Assembly: GCA_964023205.1 (NCBI GenBank)
Contig: OZ026840.1
Span: 31,474,199 to 31,538,198 of the forward strand
DNA: 64,000 nucleotides
Source: Lutraria lutraria
Taxonomy: Eukaryota; Mollusca; Bivalvia; Venerida; Mactridae
Direction of reading: 5' to 3'
In this document: in pieces, positions 46,070 through 57,480 of the stretch
How the letters are laid out: each line of letters begins with the position of its first letter
Position numbering within the stretch: the stretch's first letter is position 1
Made by a program: the position numbers and the translations under genes
Notes under the pieces: generated by a model
Database searches by the model: none
Seen by the model: the letters and a program-made list of their open reading frames with translations, nothing else
What the model was told of the DNA's origin: nothing

Positions 46070-46141
46070 ACCCGATTAGCTCAGTTGGTAGAGCATCTGA
46101 CTTGCAAGCAGGAGGTTGCGGGTTCTAGCCCCGCACCGGTT
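46070..46141 (+). tRNA. tRNA-Ala(TGC)-like gene or SINE head
   Basis: 72 nt. The D arm GCTCAGTTGGTAGAGC is perfect, the loop CTTGCAA gives anticodon TGC (Ala), and the T arm GCGGGTTCTAGCCCCGC is perfect. A box TAGCTCAGTTGG and B box GGTTCTAGCCC are good. The acceptor stem (ACCCGAT with ACCGGTT) has two mismatches, and the anticodon stem has an A-G at its end. It may be a functional tRNA with a weak acceptor, a pseudogene, or a tRNA-derived SINE head. Confidence 0.55.
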
Positions 46142-46937
46142 GCATTATATTCATCCTATTACAACAAAAATGTATTTGAATAATCAATTGATCAAATTTC
46201 ATAATACTCAATATGAACTCATTTTCAATACAATTCATACCTTGAAATATAATCAAATCAAACAAAAGTATTACACAGAAATCCTACATTAACAGTTTGT
46301 TCCTATTCACATCTTCCACATTGTTCCACGCTGTTTTACAAACCCATTCCCAAAAAACGAATTTGTAGGAGTGACACTGCTTGAGTCAATGCGAACATGT
46401 TTGAATAAAATGTACATTCCTCGTGCTACTCGAGCAGTGTGATTGAAAGAGTAGATTTAAAGGTATCCACCGTAATGGCTTTTAAGCAGTTAAATTCACA
46501 CGTTATCTTATCTATTTATCTGGTCATAATAATGCAAGAAAAATGAATCCCTACTACTTTTCAAAGTCAATAGCCTTCTTTAGTGACTTTTAGTGAGCAA
46601 AGTGTATTATCAAAAAATAGGAAGGAAAATCAATATCAATTACTTGATTTTCATTGGGAAATAGAATGATTAATTCGACAGATACCTTTAAGAATGACAA
46701 ATTGTCATGGTCAGTGAATTGTGTAATCCTTTCGAAATGATTTAAGTTACATATAAACCTCAAACTGCCCATGATGTAAAATATTGGAGTGTCTTCGGCG
46801 CTATGCGCCTCAAACACTCCAATATTTTACATAATGGACAGTTTTCGGCTTATATCTATCACATAAGAAAAATTATAGCTGGTTGATCTGATACCCTATA
46901 TATTAAGATACACCCACAAATAGTGGAGATATCTTAA
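46142..46937. other. Non-coding gap with one hairpin
   Basis: Only the 46762-46843 hairpin stands out. Confidence 0.35.
46762..46843. repeat. Nested hairpin, 30-bp arms
   Basis: AACTGCCCATGATGTAAAAT and ATATTGGAGTGT pair with ACACTCCAATATTTTACATA and ATGGACAGTT (two mismatches). The loop itself holds GGCGC-TAT-GCGCC, a second perfect stem. Confidence 0.85.
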
Positions 46938-48085
46938 ACAAGAGGGCCAAGATGGCCCTATATCGCTCACATGACAATCACTGTTCACTCATTAAAACAT
47001 TGTTTTGAACCAGTGACCTAGTTTTTGACACCAGATGACCCATGTTAAAACTTGTCCTAGATATAAATAAGACAAACATTCTGACAAAATTTGGTGAAGA
47101 TCCAATCAAAACCATGAAAACTACAGCATAGACAAGGTTTTCCTAAGATTTGACCTCGTGACCTAGTTTTTGACCCCAGACGACCTATGTTCGAACTTGT
47201 CTTACATATCATTAAGACAAACATTCTGACTAGGTTTGGTGAAGATACAATCAAAATTTGACATCTACAGTGTTAATAAGGTTTTCCTAAGATTTGACCT
47301 TGTGACCTGGTTTTTGACCCTAGGTGACCCATATTTGAACTTGTCCTTAATATCATTAAGACAAACAATCTGACAAGGTTTGGCCAAGATCCAATTAAAA
47401 TGACATTTAGAGCTTTTACAAGATTTTTACCTAAGATTTGAACTGGTGACCCAGTTTTTGAACCTTGCTGACCCATGTTCAACCTTGACCCACATATCAT
47501 TGAGGCAAACATTCTGACAAGGTTTGGTGAAGATCCAATTAAAACTGTGCCATCTACAGTGTTAACAAAGTTTTCATAAGATTTGACCTAGCGACCTAGT
47601 TTTTGACCCAAACTCGTCCAAGATATTATGAAGACAAACATTCTGACAAGGTTTCATGATTATCCAATCAAAACAGTGACTTCTAGAGTGTTCAAAAGGT
47701 TTTCCAGCAATTTGCCCTAGTGACCTAGTTTTTTACCGGAAATGACCCATTATCAAACTTGACCTACATATTATTAAAATAAACATTCTGACAAAGTTTC
47801 ATGAAGATCCAGTCAAAACAGTGATTTCTAAAGTGTTCACAAGGTTTTCCCTTATTTGGCCCTGGTGACCTAGTTTTTTACCCAAAATGGCCCAATATCT
47901 AACTCGTCCGAGATTTTGTTGATATTAACGTTCTGACCCAGATTTGCTAAAATTGAGCTAAAAATGTGGCCCCTAGTGTGGTCACAACATAAAGTTTGAC
48001 AACGCACGACGCACACCGCACGACGCCGGACGGAGAGTGATCCTAATAGCTCACTTTGTCACTTTGTGACATGTGAGCTAAAAAT
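46938..48085 (-). mobile_element. Helentron-like element, GGGCC-hairpin family, copy 4 (best preserved)
   Basis: Head ACAAGAGGGCCAAGATGGCC (perfect AGGGCC/GGCCCT stem), ATATCGCTCACATGACA; tail ACGACGCACACCGCACGAC, CACTTTGTGACATGTGAGC, TAAAAA. GCTCACATG and CATGTGAGC are exact inverses near the two ends. Eight or so ~140-bp monomers. Copy 1 (13401) is closely similar through most of its length. Confidence 0.82.
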
Positions 48086-49824
48086 CTAAAATGTGGGTAG
48101 CTGTAATGGGCTTAAAATTACAACAACCAATGTTCCCAATAGTAAGGATTTTTTTTTCAAATGAAGTAAAATGTACTTCTTCTACTTTATGAATAACACA
48201 AAAGGTATAACTTAATGTTTATATTGGTTCCTTGGAGTCGAATTATGTTTAGCACAATTTATTTTGAAATTTGAATGTCATTTTATGTTTGTGTAAAAAA
48301 AAACTGTAATGTCCAACTCCCCCCCCCCCCCCCCTGTCAATGGAACAATTAAGCACACAGAGAACATTTGAAATAGGTTACAATATCCCCTTATGCATCA
48401 TAATGATAAATCAGTATTTGCCTGGATGTAAATAATAGAACAAAAATATTTGGAACAACATAAAAGTTATCTGTAATGTCCGTCCCTGTAATGTCCGTCC
48501 GACATGTTGTATATCTTTTTGCATAAATTCCGGATTAAGCAGTGGATTAAGCATAAATTCCAGATTGAAAAATTTAAAAACAGTAAAAAATAGCATTTCA
48601 GACTGCAAAAGTTGTCTGGACTACAGAATACGGAGGTTCCGGATTGGGGAGGATTTTTTCATATGCCTTATTGAAGGAACGAAATGGGACCTGGAAATTT
48701 TCCGGGTTGTGGAGGATTCCGGATTGGAGAGGTTCCGGATTAGGGAGTTTCTACTGTACGACACTTTTCAAGACTAATATATACCATCAGATAATATGAA
48801 ATAATGATAAATCAGGTGTCCATTATGATTAAACAATGTATTGTAAAAAAGAATTGCCAAATATAACATGGATGTTGTAATACATGAAAAACAAAATAAA
48901 ACAAGAAATTATTAATTTGTGTCCGCAATTATAAGCTTAATACAATACTTTTATATCAAAAGAAAGATACTCTAAACTGCAAAATATCTTACTTAAAACA
49001 AAATTTATTAGTTCATTAATGAGTACTATAATTAAGTGATGAGTCGAACAGGTGTCAAATCAGTGTAATAAAAATAACAAAAAATATTTATTTTAACTTT
49101 ATTCTTCTAAATGTTAATAAAGATCAATATTTGTTCTTGTTAACTTCTAAAATAATGAAAGAATTGTAAACAAAGCATGATATAAGTACAAAAAGGGGCA
49201 GTCAATAACTTAAACTCAATACAGGACCTGCCTATCAACTGTGTAATGTCTGTCCCCTTATTTGTCATGTCGGTCCCCTTTCATTAAAATAAAAAAATAT
49301 GCTTTCAATATAAATTAAGAATGAAAAGAACTGTTGTTGTAAGTTTAATGTCTGTATATATGTTACTCCAGTGAATTACTGCGTTTTAAAGCTAAAATGG
49401 CAATAATTATATCATTTGATTTAACACCGGAAAAAAATGCTAGTTTTTTCCTATTTATGTGTTATTTTCAACTGCTTCATATTTCTCAATATATGACTTT
49501 CCTCATGAAAAAGACGATGTATATTGAACTAGTATGTACTGAAATAGCAAATGGTATGAAATAAGGACATTTTAAACTTTCTTTGTTTTCTGGTTATATA
49601 TTTAAAAGGGCATAATGTGTCTGTCCGTAATGTCCGACCCCAATCTGCCTATGTGACTATGAATGTCCGAGAAATAAAAACCAGAGTGAAAGTTATCTTT
49701 TCATTACTGAGTTGTGTTTCTAGATGGTCTAGACTTACTTAAAAAGTGAAAAAATACAGAAAATTCAATACTTATTTTTTGGTCTTGATGCTAACTCAAA
49801 TGCACCATAATTTGTGCACCAGGC
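48086..49824. other. AT-rich stretch with repeated TAATGTCCGTCC motif
   Basis: Variants of TAATGTCCGTCC occur near 48306, 48475, 48490, 49246, 49268, 49630 and 49668. There is a C run of about 18 at 48319-48336. At 48640-48762 GAGAGGTTCCGGATT-type phrases repeat and end GGGAGTTTCTACTGTA, one end of a TACAGT-type MITE. No coding frame; no overall TIR found. Confidence 0.5.
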
Positions 49825-49827
49825 CAA

Positions 49828-50562
49828 ATAACTTCAGAATTTGCAATTCAATACAAATTTGAAAACAAAAGTGTATTTTTCATCCTTGACGTCGTTTTAG
49901 TAATTTATGACGTCTTTGTTTGATGACTTTTCATACTCCTTACTAACCATACACACACAATGAAATCTTCACCACGTAAACACTTTAACAGCATTTCTTT
50001 GTTCGGTGGCTTAGGACTATGGTCCTTTGAAAAAATATTCCCAAAGAAAGATCTTGCATGGATTGAGGTCAAGACTATGCGCGGGTCAAGATATTCCGCT
50101 ATCTTTCACCTCCAGATATCGTCTGAATATTACTCAATCATCGAACATATTGTGTAGAAAGTATAGTACAAAACTTGATATGTATGTGCCATACAACCAC
50201 CCTGTATGTAACCACATGTTTTGTAAGGTAGGAGACTTCTTTTTGGGAACATTAACAAACTTGCTTTTCAAAATTGTGAGAAACTCGCGGGTGCAATGTC
50301 GTGCCATGTTATAATTGGACAATTCATCTATAAAGATACAGTGTCTTTCAGTAATTGAAACAAATCAAATGCAATGTAAAGAAAGTCCAACAAAGACATG
50401 TGTATTTTAAGTGATAGAAAATTTCATCGTGTTTGTATGGTAAGTGAAGAGGATGAAAAGTCGTCAAATCAAAAACATTATTAATTACTGAAACGAAGTC
50501 AAGGATGAAAAATGCACATTTTTTTCAAATTTGTATTATATTTCAAATTCTGAAGATATTTA
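49828..50562. mobile_element. ~735-bp element with ~110-bp imperfect TIRs
   Basis: The left arm (about 49828-49940) contains ACTTCAGAATTTG, ATACAAATTTGAAAA, TTTTTCATCCTTGACGTCG, TTAGTAATT and GATGACTTTTCAT. The right arm has the inverse of each in the same order to about 50562. Identity is roughly 80% by eye. Two CRE-like TGACGTC motifs sit in the left arm. The interior (49960-50320) has a less AT-rich stretch with 65- and 95-codon overlapping frames, unrecognised; they could be captured host DNA. Confidence 0.75.
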
Positions 50563-50703
50563 TAAGGTTCTCTTACACAAAAAACTTCCATCTTTGATCT
50601 ACATGTCTATATATACATGTATATTATGTATTAATCTGCAATTTAAAGGGACATTAAACATGTATGAAAGTGTTACCTTTCTTTTGGGACAGCCTGTACA
50701 TGT

Positions 50704-50924
50704 ACTATTTGTTTGTTCGTTTGAGTTTTATGTCCCTTTTCAACAGTCAGATTCATATGAGGCAGACAGTTCACCTAACCATCGTTCCTGGGAACTACCA
50801 GTACAAGATTCCCATCCTCCGTAAGCAACTTACTTTCTCAAATAAAGAGACATGGTCGGTAGTTGGCCTTGAACCCATGACCCTCTATCAGTGAGAGGTT
50901 AAAGTGATTCAACCATGGAGGCTG
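50704..50924 (-). mobile_element. tRNA-derived SINE, minus strand, most complete
   Basis: The reverse complement runs: AGCCTCCATGGTTGAATCAC (head, A box degraded), GAGGGTCATGGGTTCAAGGC (B box), GACCATGTCTCTTTATTTGA, TTGCTTACGGAGGATGGGA, TTCCCAGGAACGATGGTTAG, GAACTGTCTGCCTCATATGA, ACTGTTGAAAAGGGAC, then a tail with AACGAACAAACAAATAG. Gives the full plan of the family seen in pieces at 14555, 29361 and 33.6-35.3 kb. Confidence 0.85.
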
Positions 50925-50929
50925 GTTAT

Positions 50930-52190
50930 ACATGTACTACTAGTAGTCATATGGAGTGCAAAAAAATGTCTCTATCAAATTACCCGACTTGATCCAGATG
51001 AATCAAGGAAGTGATCTAAAATTTCATAGGTAGGTGGTAATGAGGTGATTGATTGGTAGACCATAAGACTCATAATCCTGGCTTTCGTAATGTTGGGGTT
51101 ATTACCTTATGATTAATTTGTAAATGTAAATTTTGTCCAGGGCAGAACACAAGAACCAGAATTCTAGCTTTTGTACTCTTTAGGATATTGTCCTTTGATT
51201 AATATTCTATGGAGAATTACTCTACACTGAATGAAGATAACTTATTAAAACTAAGTTTGTTTGTAGGTGGCAATAAATATATGTGCAGAGTGTTAAAACC
51301 ATTATTCTGTCAGATTAATTCCTGAAGTTATTCCCCTTTGATAATTTTCTTATGTAAATATGTATGCATTTTTGTCAAAAGCATTTCTATGTAACAAAAA
51401 AAAAGCTTTGTTGATAGATATTAGTGATTGTAATCAGTCCATGGAAATTTCGTTGATTAATCAGAGGCAAAAGTCAGTGATAATAAATCAAAACTGATTA
51501 AATAAGAAATGACCTAGAATGTTAAGACTGTATAACCTTTAGAGCCCTTACACCAAATGAAAAGCACAAACTAATATAATTCTACTATTAAAAACACGCT
51601 GAACCAGAATTATGCTGCGTTTACAAATACAGTTTGAACAGCATTACACCAGTCACTATAGCTTATCAAATCAATCATTTAGGTATTTAAAGTGCAAACC
51701 CTTTCAGCAAAGTGTAAGGTCTGCAGTACATACTATATTCAAGAACGACTACTCCGTATAAAATCAAAATTTCGTTGATTAAATGGAAGCATCGTCATCG
51801 TCACGTCAATGACCAGTCGTCATTGATTCGTTGAATAAATGATTAATTGGAACATCACTAATAGATATATGGTGATAAAGAGAAGTACATGAATATAAGA
51901 TTTGCAATCCTTGCTTTTGTACTTTGTGGGTTACTGCCCTTTGATTGGTATTTAAATGCAAATTTGTCACACTCTCTTGTCCAGAGTTTACCTCCATAAC
52001 TAATCAAAGCAGTGATTTATAGGTAGACATATGGTGAAGAAAGAAACTGCAGAGTGCAAGAACCATAATCCTGGCTTTTGCAATGTTTTATTTGTTGCCC
52101 TTTGATTAATATTTGAATTTAAATTGTGTTGAGGCATTAATCTACCATGAATGGAGATTATTAAAATTAAGTACATGTTTTATGTTTGTA
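50930..52190. repeat. Diverged ~150-170-bp tandem units
   Basis: Recurring phrases: CATAATCCTGGCTTTYGYAATGT, TTRCCYTTTGATTAATATT, CTCTACAMTGAATG, TAGGTAGACATATGGTGA. Clear units near 51000-51330 and 51850-52190, with unrelated sequence (51400-51840) between. Could be the core of another HINE-type element without visible ends. Confidence 0.55.
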
Positions 52191-52319
52191 AATGACAATG
52201 AAGGTTACTTTGTTACATAGTGCTTTTTAAAAGGAACAGAATATTCCACCCTTGGTAACTTTTCTCCTTTCGGCAGGGTATTTAGCCTTCTAATTTTTTT
52301 GAAAAAGATTTTTTAAGAT

Positions 52320-52480
52320 TTTTCTATAGAAATCTATGTAAATCAAGTGACCCTTGTGGCAGGGTCAAGTTTGACACCTGGGACATGATTTGAACAAATT
52401 TCATAAAGGTCTATCCGACGATGCTTCATATCAAACATCTAAGCTCTAAGTTTTATGGTTTTATCTTAAAGGTCATATTC
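52320..52480 (-). mobile_element. Fragment of 19520-type element
   Basis: AATCAAGTGACCCTTGTGG, GACACCTGGGACATGATTTG, TATCAAACATCTAAGCTCTA match the body of 19520-20262. No head or tail. Confidence 0.65.
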
Positions 52481-53317
52481 ATAGAAAAATATCAAGTTGG
52501 TTAACTTTCACAAATACAATTGTTTGTTAGCATAAGTAAGCATGTGTGTCACGATAAGGGTCTAAAAATATCCTTTACAGTCTGAAAATCCAGTTTTGTA
52601 ACATAGTAGCTAATTTCCAAAATAAGTCAGTAAGATTTGCTTCCCTTGATTTGTGATGTCAGTGTAGATACAGTGTTGACACAGTGTGTATATACATTTA
52701 TACGACTATACCCCCAGAGAGCTATTCAAAGTGTCTTCTTTGCAAAATAATGCGCGAAAATAGTGTTTTATAGCGCTAAAAACTGTACCAGCTTATTTAT
52801 AAGACAAGTTTGTTTATTAGTGCGAACAATCCAGCTAGGGGACAGTGCTGTAAATTACAAATTAGAACCGTTCGATGTATAACCTTGCTTGGGTAATATT
52901 TATATACCTATATGTAATATTATGAAAAAATGAGAAAGAAAACGATCTATGCCAGTTTCAAATACAATTTAACACGAATTATATAAAAACCGCATTGATT
53001 AAGGTAATTCGAAATTGAGACAAAATGGCCATCTGACATTTTAGCTATGCATCCTAAAGAAGTGGCATTGTAAAATAATTACCGAAAGTACATAACTGAA
53101 ATGAGTATTTATTAATAGCTTATGATTAAATGTACATTTCTGCACCAGTAAAATAATATTTGATGATTAACAAGTATCTGTAATTCTCACCTGAACTTAT
53201 GCTAATTCCATTTGCCAAAATAATGTATCATAATATCAAAATTAATTTAAACTACAATGTCCAACAATAACTTCAATATGTCATTGAGGGTTTTCATATT
53301 TTATATTTTCACTTATA
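52481..53317. other. Non-coding gap
   Basis: Nothing recognised. Confidence 0.3.
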
Positions 53318-53501
53318 AATGTTTTTCCATGCTTATTTTCAATTCTTAACACAGTCCTCAACTTTAACACAGTGAATTTTCTTCCATGTCGGTTTAGGCT
53401 ACTGTGTAGTACATATTGTTAACACGTGTGTGGTGGATTTTTGTAAAATGTGAATATTGAGGACTGTGTTTAGAATTGAAAATAAACATGGAAAAACATT
53501 T
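53318..53501. mobile_element. 184-bp MITE with 45-bp TIRs
   Basis: The left arm starts AAATGTTTTTCCATGCTTA and ends AACACAGTCCTCAA; the right arm is the inverse over 45 bases with two mismatches. The loop includes a second AACACAGTGAATTTTC block. Flanks TATA/TAAT do not show a clear duplication. The imbalance of a nearly perfect arm pair suggests a young insertion. Confidence 0.85.
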
Positions 53502-54244
53502 AGTAATGAAAAAGTAGTAGTAGCAAATTGAAACCTTGGGTAATTGTTTTTCGGTGCATGACGTAGACTAAATAAACAAAGAGTGTCAGTTGTTCATAAT
53601 TTAAAAAGAATTATAAAATCATTATCAGATGTTATATCTGTAAAGAAACTTTAAGAATTGTGATGTAAAACATATACTTTGTTTATTTTTTTCCTGAATT
53701 GTTCCTGATTGATATTAATTAACCATATTGAATATGGTATATAAAATGTGATGTATTGTGTGTTGTTATATGCACACCAAAGCGAATATACGAAATTGAA
53801 AGAAAAATGTGTTTTTTAAACTATCATATTTTATTGAACACTTATCTATGCAACAAAGTTTTTTATGGCCGACAAATTTGTCACAACCTGCACACGATCA
53901 CCTCAACCACCACTATCATCATCATTATGACGAGCATCACGATTGTCATCATCATAACATGCTAATGGCTATTCAAAAGGATCTATATAACACCAGATAT
54001 TCAACTGAATAATCAAAATCTGAGATCAGCCTCCGTAGGCAGGTATATATAGCAATTAAACAAATAATAAAAACCCCAAAATAGGCAAATGCCTGACTCA
54101 GTTTGTGTAAAATGTGTCATTTACTGATACCTATGGTGTTATACCCCTCTATATAAAGAGAGTCAAATGGTCTGAAAGTCACTTTCAATTATGAAGAAAA
54201 ACATATGAAAGCTAAATATGAGTAGAATGGTTATAAGTTGAATG
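53502..54244. other. Non-coding; short CAT/ATC-rich piece
   Basis: 53884-53965 is rich in CATCATCAT, giving a His-rich frame that I do not consider a gene. Nothing else. Confidence 0.35.
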
Positions 54245-54640
54245 TGACGATGATGACAATCACACGATGATGTTGTTCTTGCTGATGATGATCATGATGC
54301 TAGTTGTGATGATAATACTGTCAGATGAGGATCCAATGATAATACTGGTAGTGGCCATAATGATGATAGTGATAATAATTGCCACTATGATAATAATCGC
54401 GATTTTGGTCATCATGAAGATGATCATGAGACTAGTCGTCATGATGATGATGATGACAACAACGGTGACTTTTATCGAAATGATTCTGAACGTGATTATG
54501 ATGGTGACTTTGTAGTTGCTGCTGATGATTATCTTGATGAATATAGTCATAATGGTTGTAATGATGATGACAATAATGGTCATCATGATATCAAATAATG
54601 ATGATGATTATGGTAGTAGTGGTCATCATACACGTGATAC
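54245..54640. repeat. Imperfect (GAT)n trinucleotide region
   Basis: GATGATGATGATGAC and variants dominate over ~400 bp. Frames on both strands (Met/Ile-rich) are artefacts. Confidence 0.9.
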
Positions 54641-56869
54641 ATATTCGATCTGTGACATATACGGCTCAACAAAACATGAATTATAACAATCTCACGTATC
54701 TTTGTCTTGTTTTTTTTTCTTGATTAGACAGACAAAATAATGGTACCATGGGTTATTGAGTTTGTTTATCCTGGCAACCGGGATTATCCCATAAGTGCGA
54801 GCTTTCACTATTTTAACAATTTTGCTATTCTTAATGTATAGCCAATAATATAAATACTATGATTAAAAATTTACTATATAAAAATATAACAATACATATT
54901 TAGACTATTTTAAATGAAAGTTTGTATGTGTGTCTTATTTAATAACTTTATTTTGAAGAACTATTTTATTTAAAAGGGGGTACTATCTTGTATACAAATT
55001 TAACTTAATTTTCAACTAGTTGTATACTTTATTCAATATAGTTCTTCTGTTTTGAATTTTTACTTGAAAGATATATTAATATTATGTAGCTATTTTATAA
55101 CATATAGCTATTTTATATATAAATGATTAATTGGAATAGCTATTTTGACTTTATAGCTAACTTATGATAATAAATATATGATTATTCCTTTCTTGTAATG
55201 ATTTAAGATCTAGCTATTTGATAAGGAATAATTGTATGGAAGGGAATATCCGCCAGTACATGCATGCTGTTAAATGACAATTGCATCTTGTCTTGTTACA
55301 TGCATATTGTTAAATGAGTTCTAGATATTTGATAAGGAATAATCTGGGATGGGAAGACATTAACTACCAGCCTGATATATATATTATTTGGATGGATATT
55401 AAGGAAATGAAGATTTTTTAACCACTTGGATACCATAGTAAATTTAGTACTCTCCGATATGTGGTTTGCATTCTCTTTTACAACATATATATGAGAGCGA
55501 GTCTGATATAGCATTATATGCTTAATTATTAGATTAGACTCGCTTTTTTGTGGCCAGCCTCATTTGTATGTATTTGATGAAGACTTATTACTGCTCAGGA
55601 TAACGTGATAGTGACGTTTCATTTTATGTGTACACAAAAGTTTACATCCATTGTCTGAACAGGTAAAGTGGGTTTACAAGAAACAAATATAGTATTACAG
55701 TTTAGCAATGCAATTGTAGATGTCCAGTTGGCGCAGTTGGTAAAGCCTTTAGAAATGCATAGGAGCTAAAATTCTTTTTTTCATTTTCTTTTTCACTTCA
55801 TCTCAGCCGCAAATGAATTGTAGTACATAGGTAGGTTTGTTATAATATTTTAGTAGTAATTAAAACTGTGAAGAAAAAGAATGCATTATTGTCCTGTTAA
55901 AAGCGAAGTGTGTACAGCAAAAGTACTTGCAGTATTAGTACCGTGCACAAGTACTTATCTGAAGGCCAACTACACAAATGTAGCTAAATATGGCTGAAAA
56001 TAGGTGGACTTTTAATAGCGAACCAATTATAATTACCAGAATTACGACGAAATTTCTGAGAGTATTCTTTATTACATGTTTATTACATGTAAAAGATATA
56101 CAAAACGACAAAAATGATAATGATATAAGCACTAGATCTAGTATAATCCTTACAAAAACGAAAAAAGAAAATGACGAAATTAAAAAATATAGAAATAGAA
56201 AATAATTTGTGAAAAATTACTAAATCGCGGTCTCACACCGATAATATCACAACAATAGGTGTATCAATAGACAACATCGTTACCAACTGCATTACGCCGG
56301 CAGTTGATGAGCTCAAAGAAATTTGTAAGTCATATAGTCAGCTTACATGACTACTGATAATTTGACAACGGTTTTACACCGTAAAAGGAAAAGTGGATTC
56401 GACCATTGCTTCACTCTACAATTATCATAACTGAACAGGAGAACATACCGGAGAGTATGATGGTTTGTTATTGAAAAATAACCCCCAGGACCTAAAATGT
56501 TTATTATTTATATTCAGGTTAATTCTAAGATATGAGATATACAGGACTGGTGGTCATAAAAGAATATAATCACCCTCTGTGTAGTCTTTAAAACAATGTG
56601 AAAAATAATACATCATTAAAGGAAAAATTATACTGTTACCTAAGGTGAAAAACAATTAACGGCTTACTTAATAAGGCCATAAAAAATAATTATTTTTAAA
56701 AGAAAGGATATTAATATATTAAATAAAAAGATGTGTATAATAATATATTACACTTTGTACAGGTAAAATGTCATTCTACACAGAGGGATGATTTCATTTA
56801 TAATACATAATATACAATAATCCTCTTGTCCCTGACCGGTGATGTTGTTTTAGGATCAGGGAAAGGTAA
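54641..56869. other. AT-rich non-coding stretch
   Basis: 55733-55753 (GGCGCAGTTGGTAAAGCC) resembles a tRNA A box, but no B box follows. No gene recognised. Confidence 0.35.
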
Positions 56870-57480
56870 CGTTAAATTAATCCGCCCCAGCTATTTAATA
56901 TTGCAGGTATACAATAATGTATATTAGACAGTATTTACAATGCAGGCCTTGTCACAGTGGATCTACATGTATAGAACATGGATCTCACTTATGGCCTGCA
57001 TTGTTTTTATATGAATTATTATTTGGATTTACAGGGTTGAAGTTATTGAAGGGAGTTTAAAATGTACTGATGGAGTAAGAGTGATTTACCACTTTGACTC
57101 ACATCACATCAGTTTTACTATATATATATAATAGGGGCTGTAGTTGAATAAGAGGGTCCAGAGAGTGGCCCGGGGCTCAATTTGAACTCAGATCTATATG
57201 TTGTCTGCTAAACGAGCCATCCGGTCATACCCAGACCCTAATAACAAGTTTGATTTAACTGCATGGGTTGTTCTAGCCACAGGTACCTGACGAATCTGGT
57301 CTGACACGCCCCCAATATACACATAATAAAAGTATTTATTATGTGTATATTGGGGGCGTGTCAGACCAGATTCGTCAGGCACCTGTGGTTCTAGCTGGGG
57401 CATTTTACATTTAGTTCAGTTCTCCTGTATGGGTAGGCCAGAGCTCATTCCCTTTCCCAGTCCAGACTATAGTGTGCTAT
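56870..57480. repeat. Dispersed repeat, second copy (see 20400-20890)
   Basis: Matches 20400-20890 in order: AATTAATCCGCCCCAGCTATT, ATTTACAATGCA, TTTACAGGGTTGAAGTT, then CTAAACGAGCCATCCGGTCA, GGGCATTTTACATTTAGTTCAG, CTCCTGTATGGGTAGGCCAG, AGTGTGCTATTTTA. Carries a 112-bp palindromic insertion absent from the first copy. Confidence 0.7.
57277..57388. mobile_element. 112-bp snapback insertion with target duplication
   Basis: Two 54-bp arms starting CCACAGGTACCTGACG and ending CGTCAGGCACCTGTGG, with one mismatch, and a 4-base loop AGTA (57331-57334). TTCTAG flanks both sides (57271-57276, 57389-57394); TTCTAGC (7) is also possible. The paralogue near 20760 lacks it. Confidence 0.88.

Noticed and set aside
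53756..54586. His-rich and Met/Ile-rich frames
   Set aside because: Produced by CAT/GAT trinucleotide repeats; also open on the opposite strand.
55725..55760. tRNA A-box-like GGCGCAGTTGGTAAAGCC
   Set aside because: No B box or cloverleaf downstream.
57194..57403. 69-codon frame
   Set aside because: Runs through the palindrome, so its sequence mirrors itself; not a gene.
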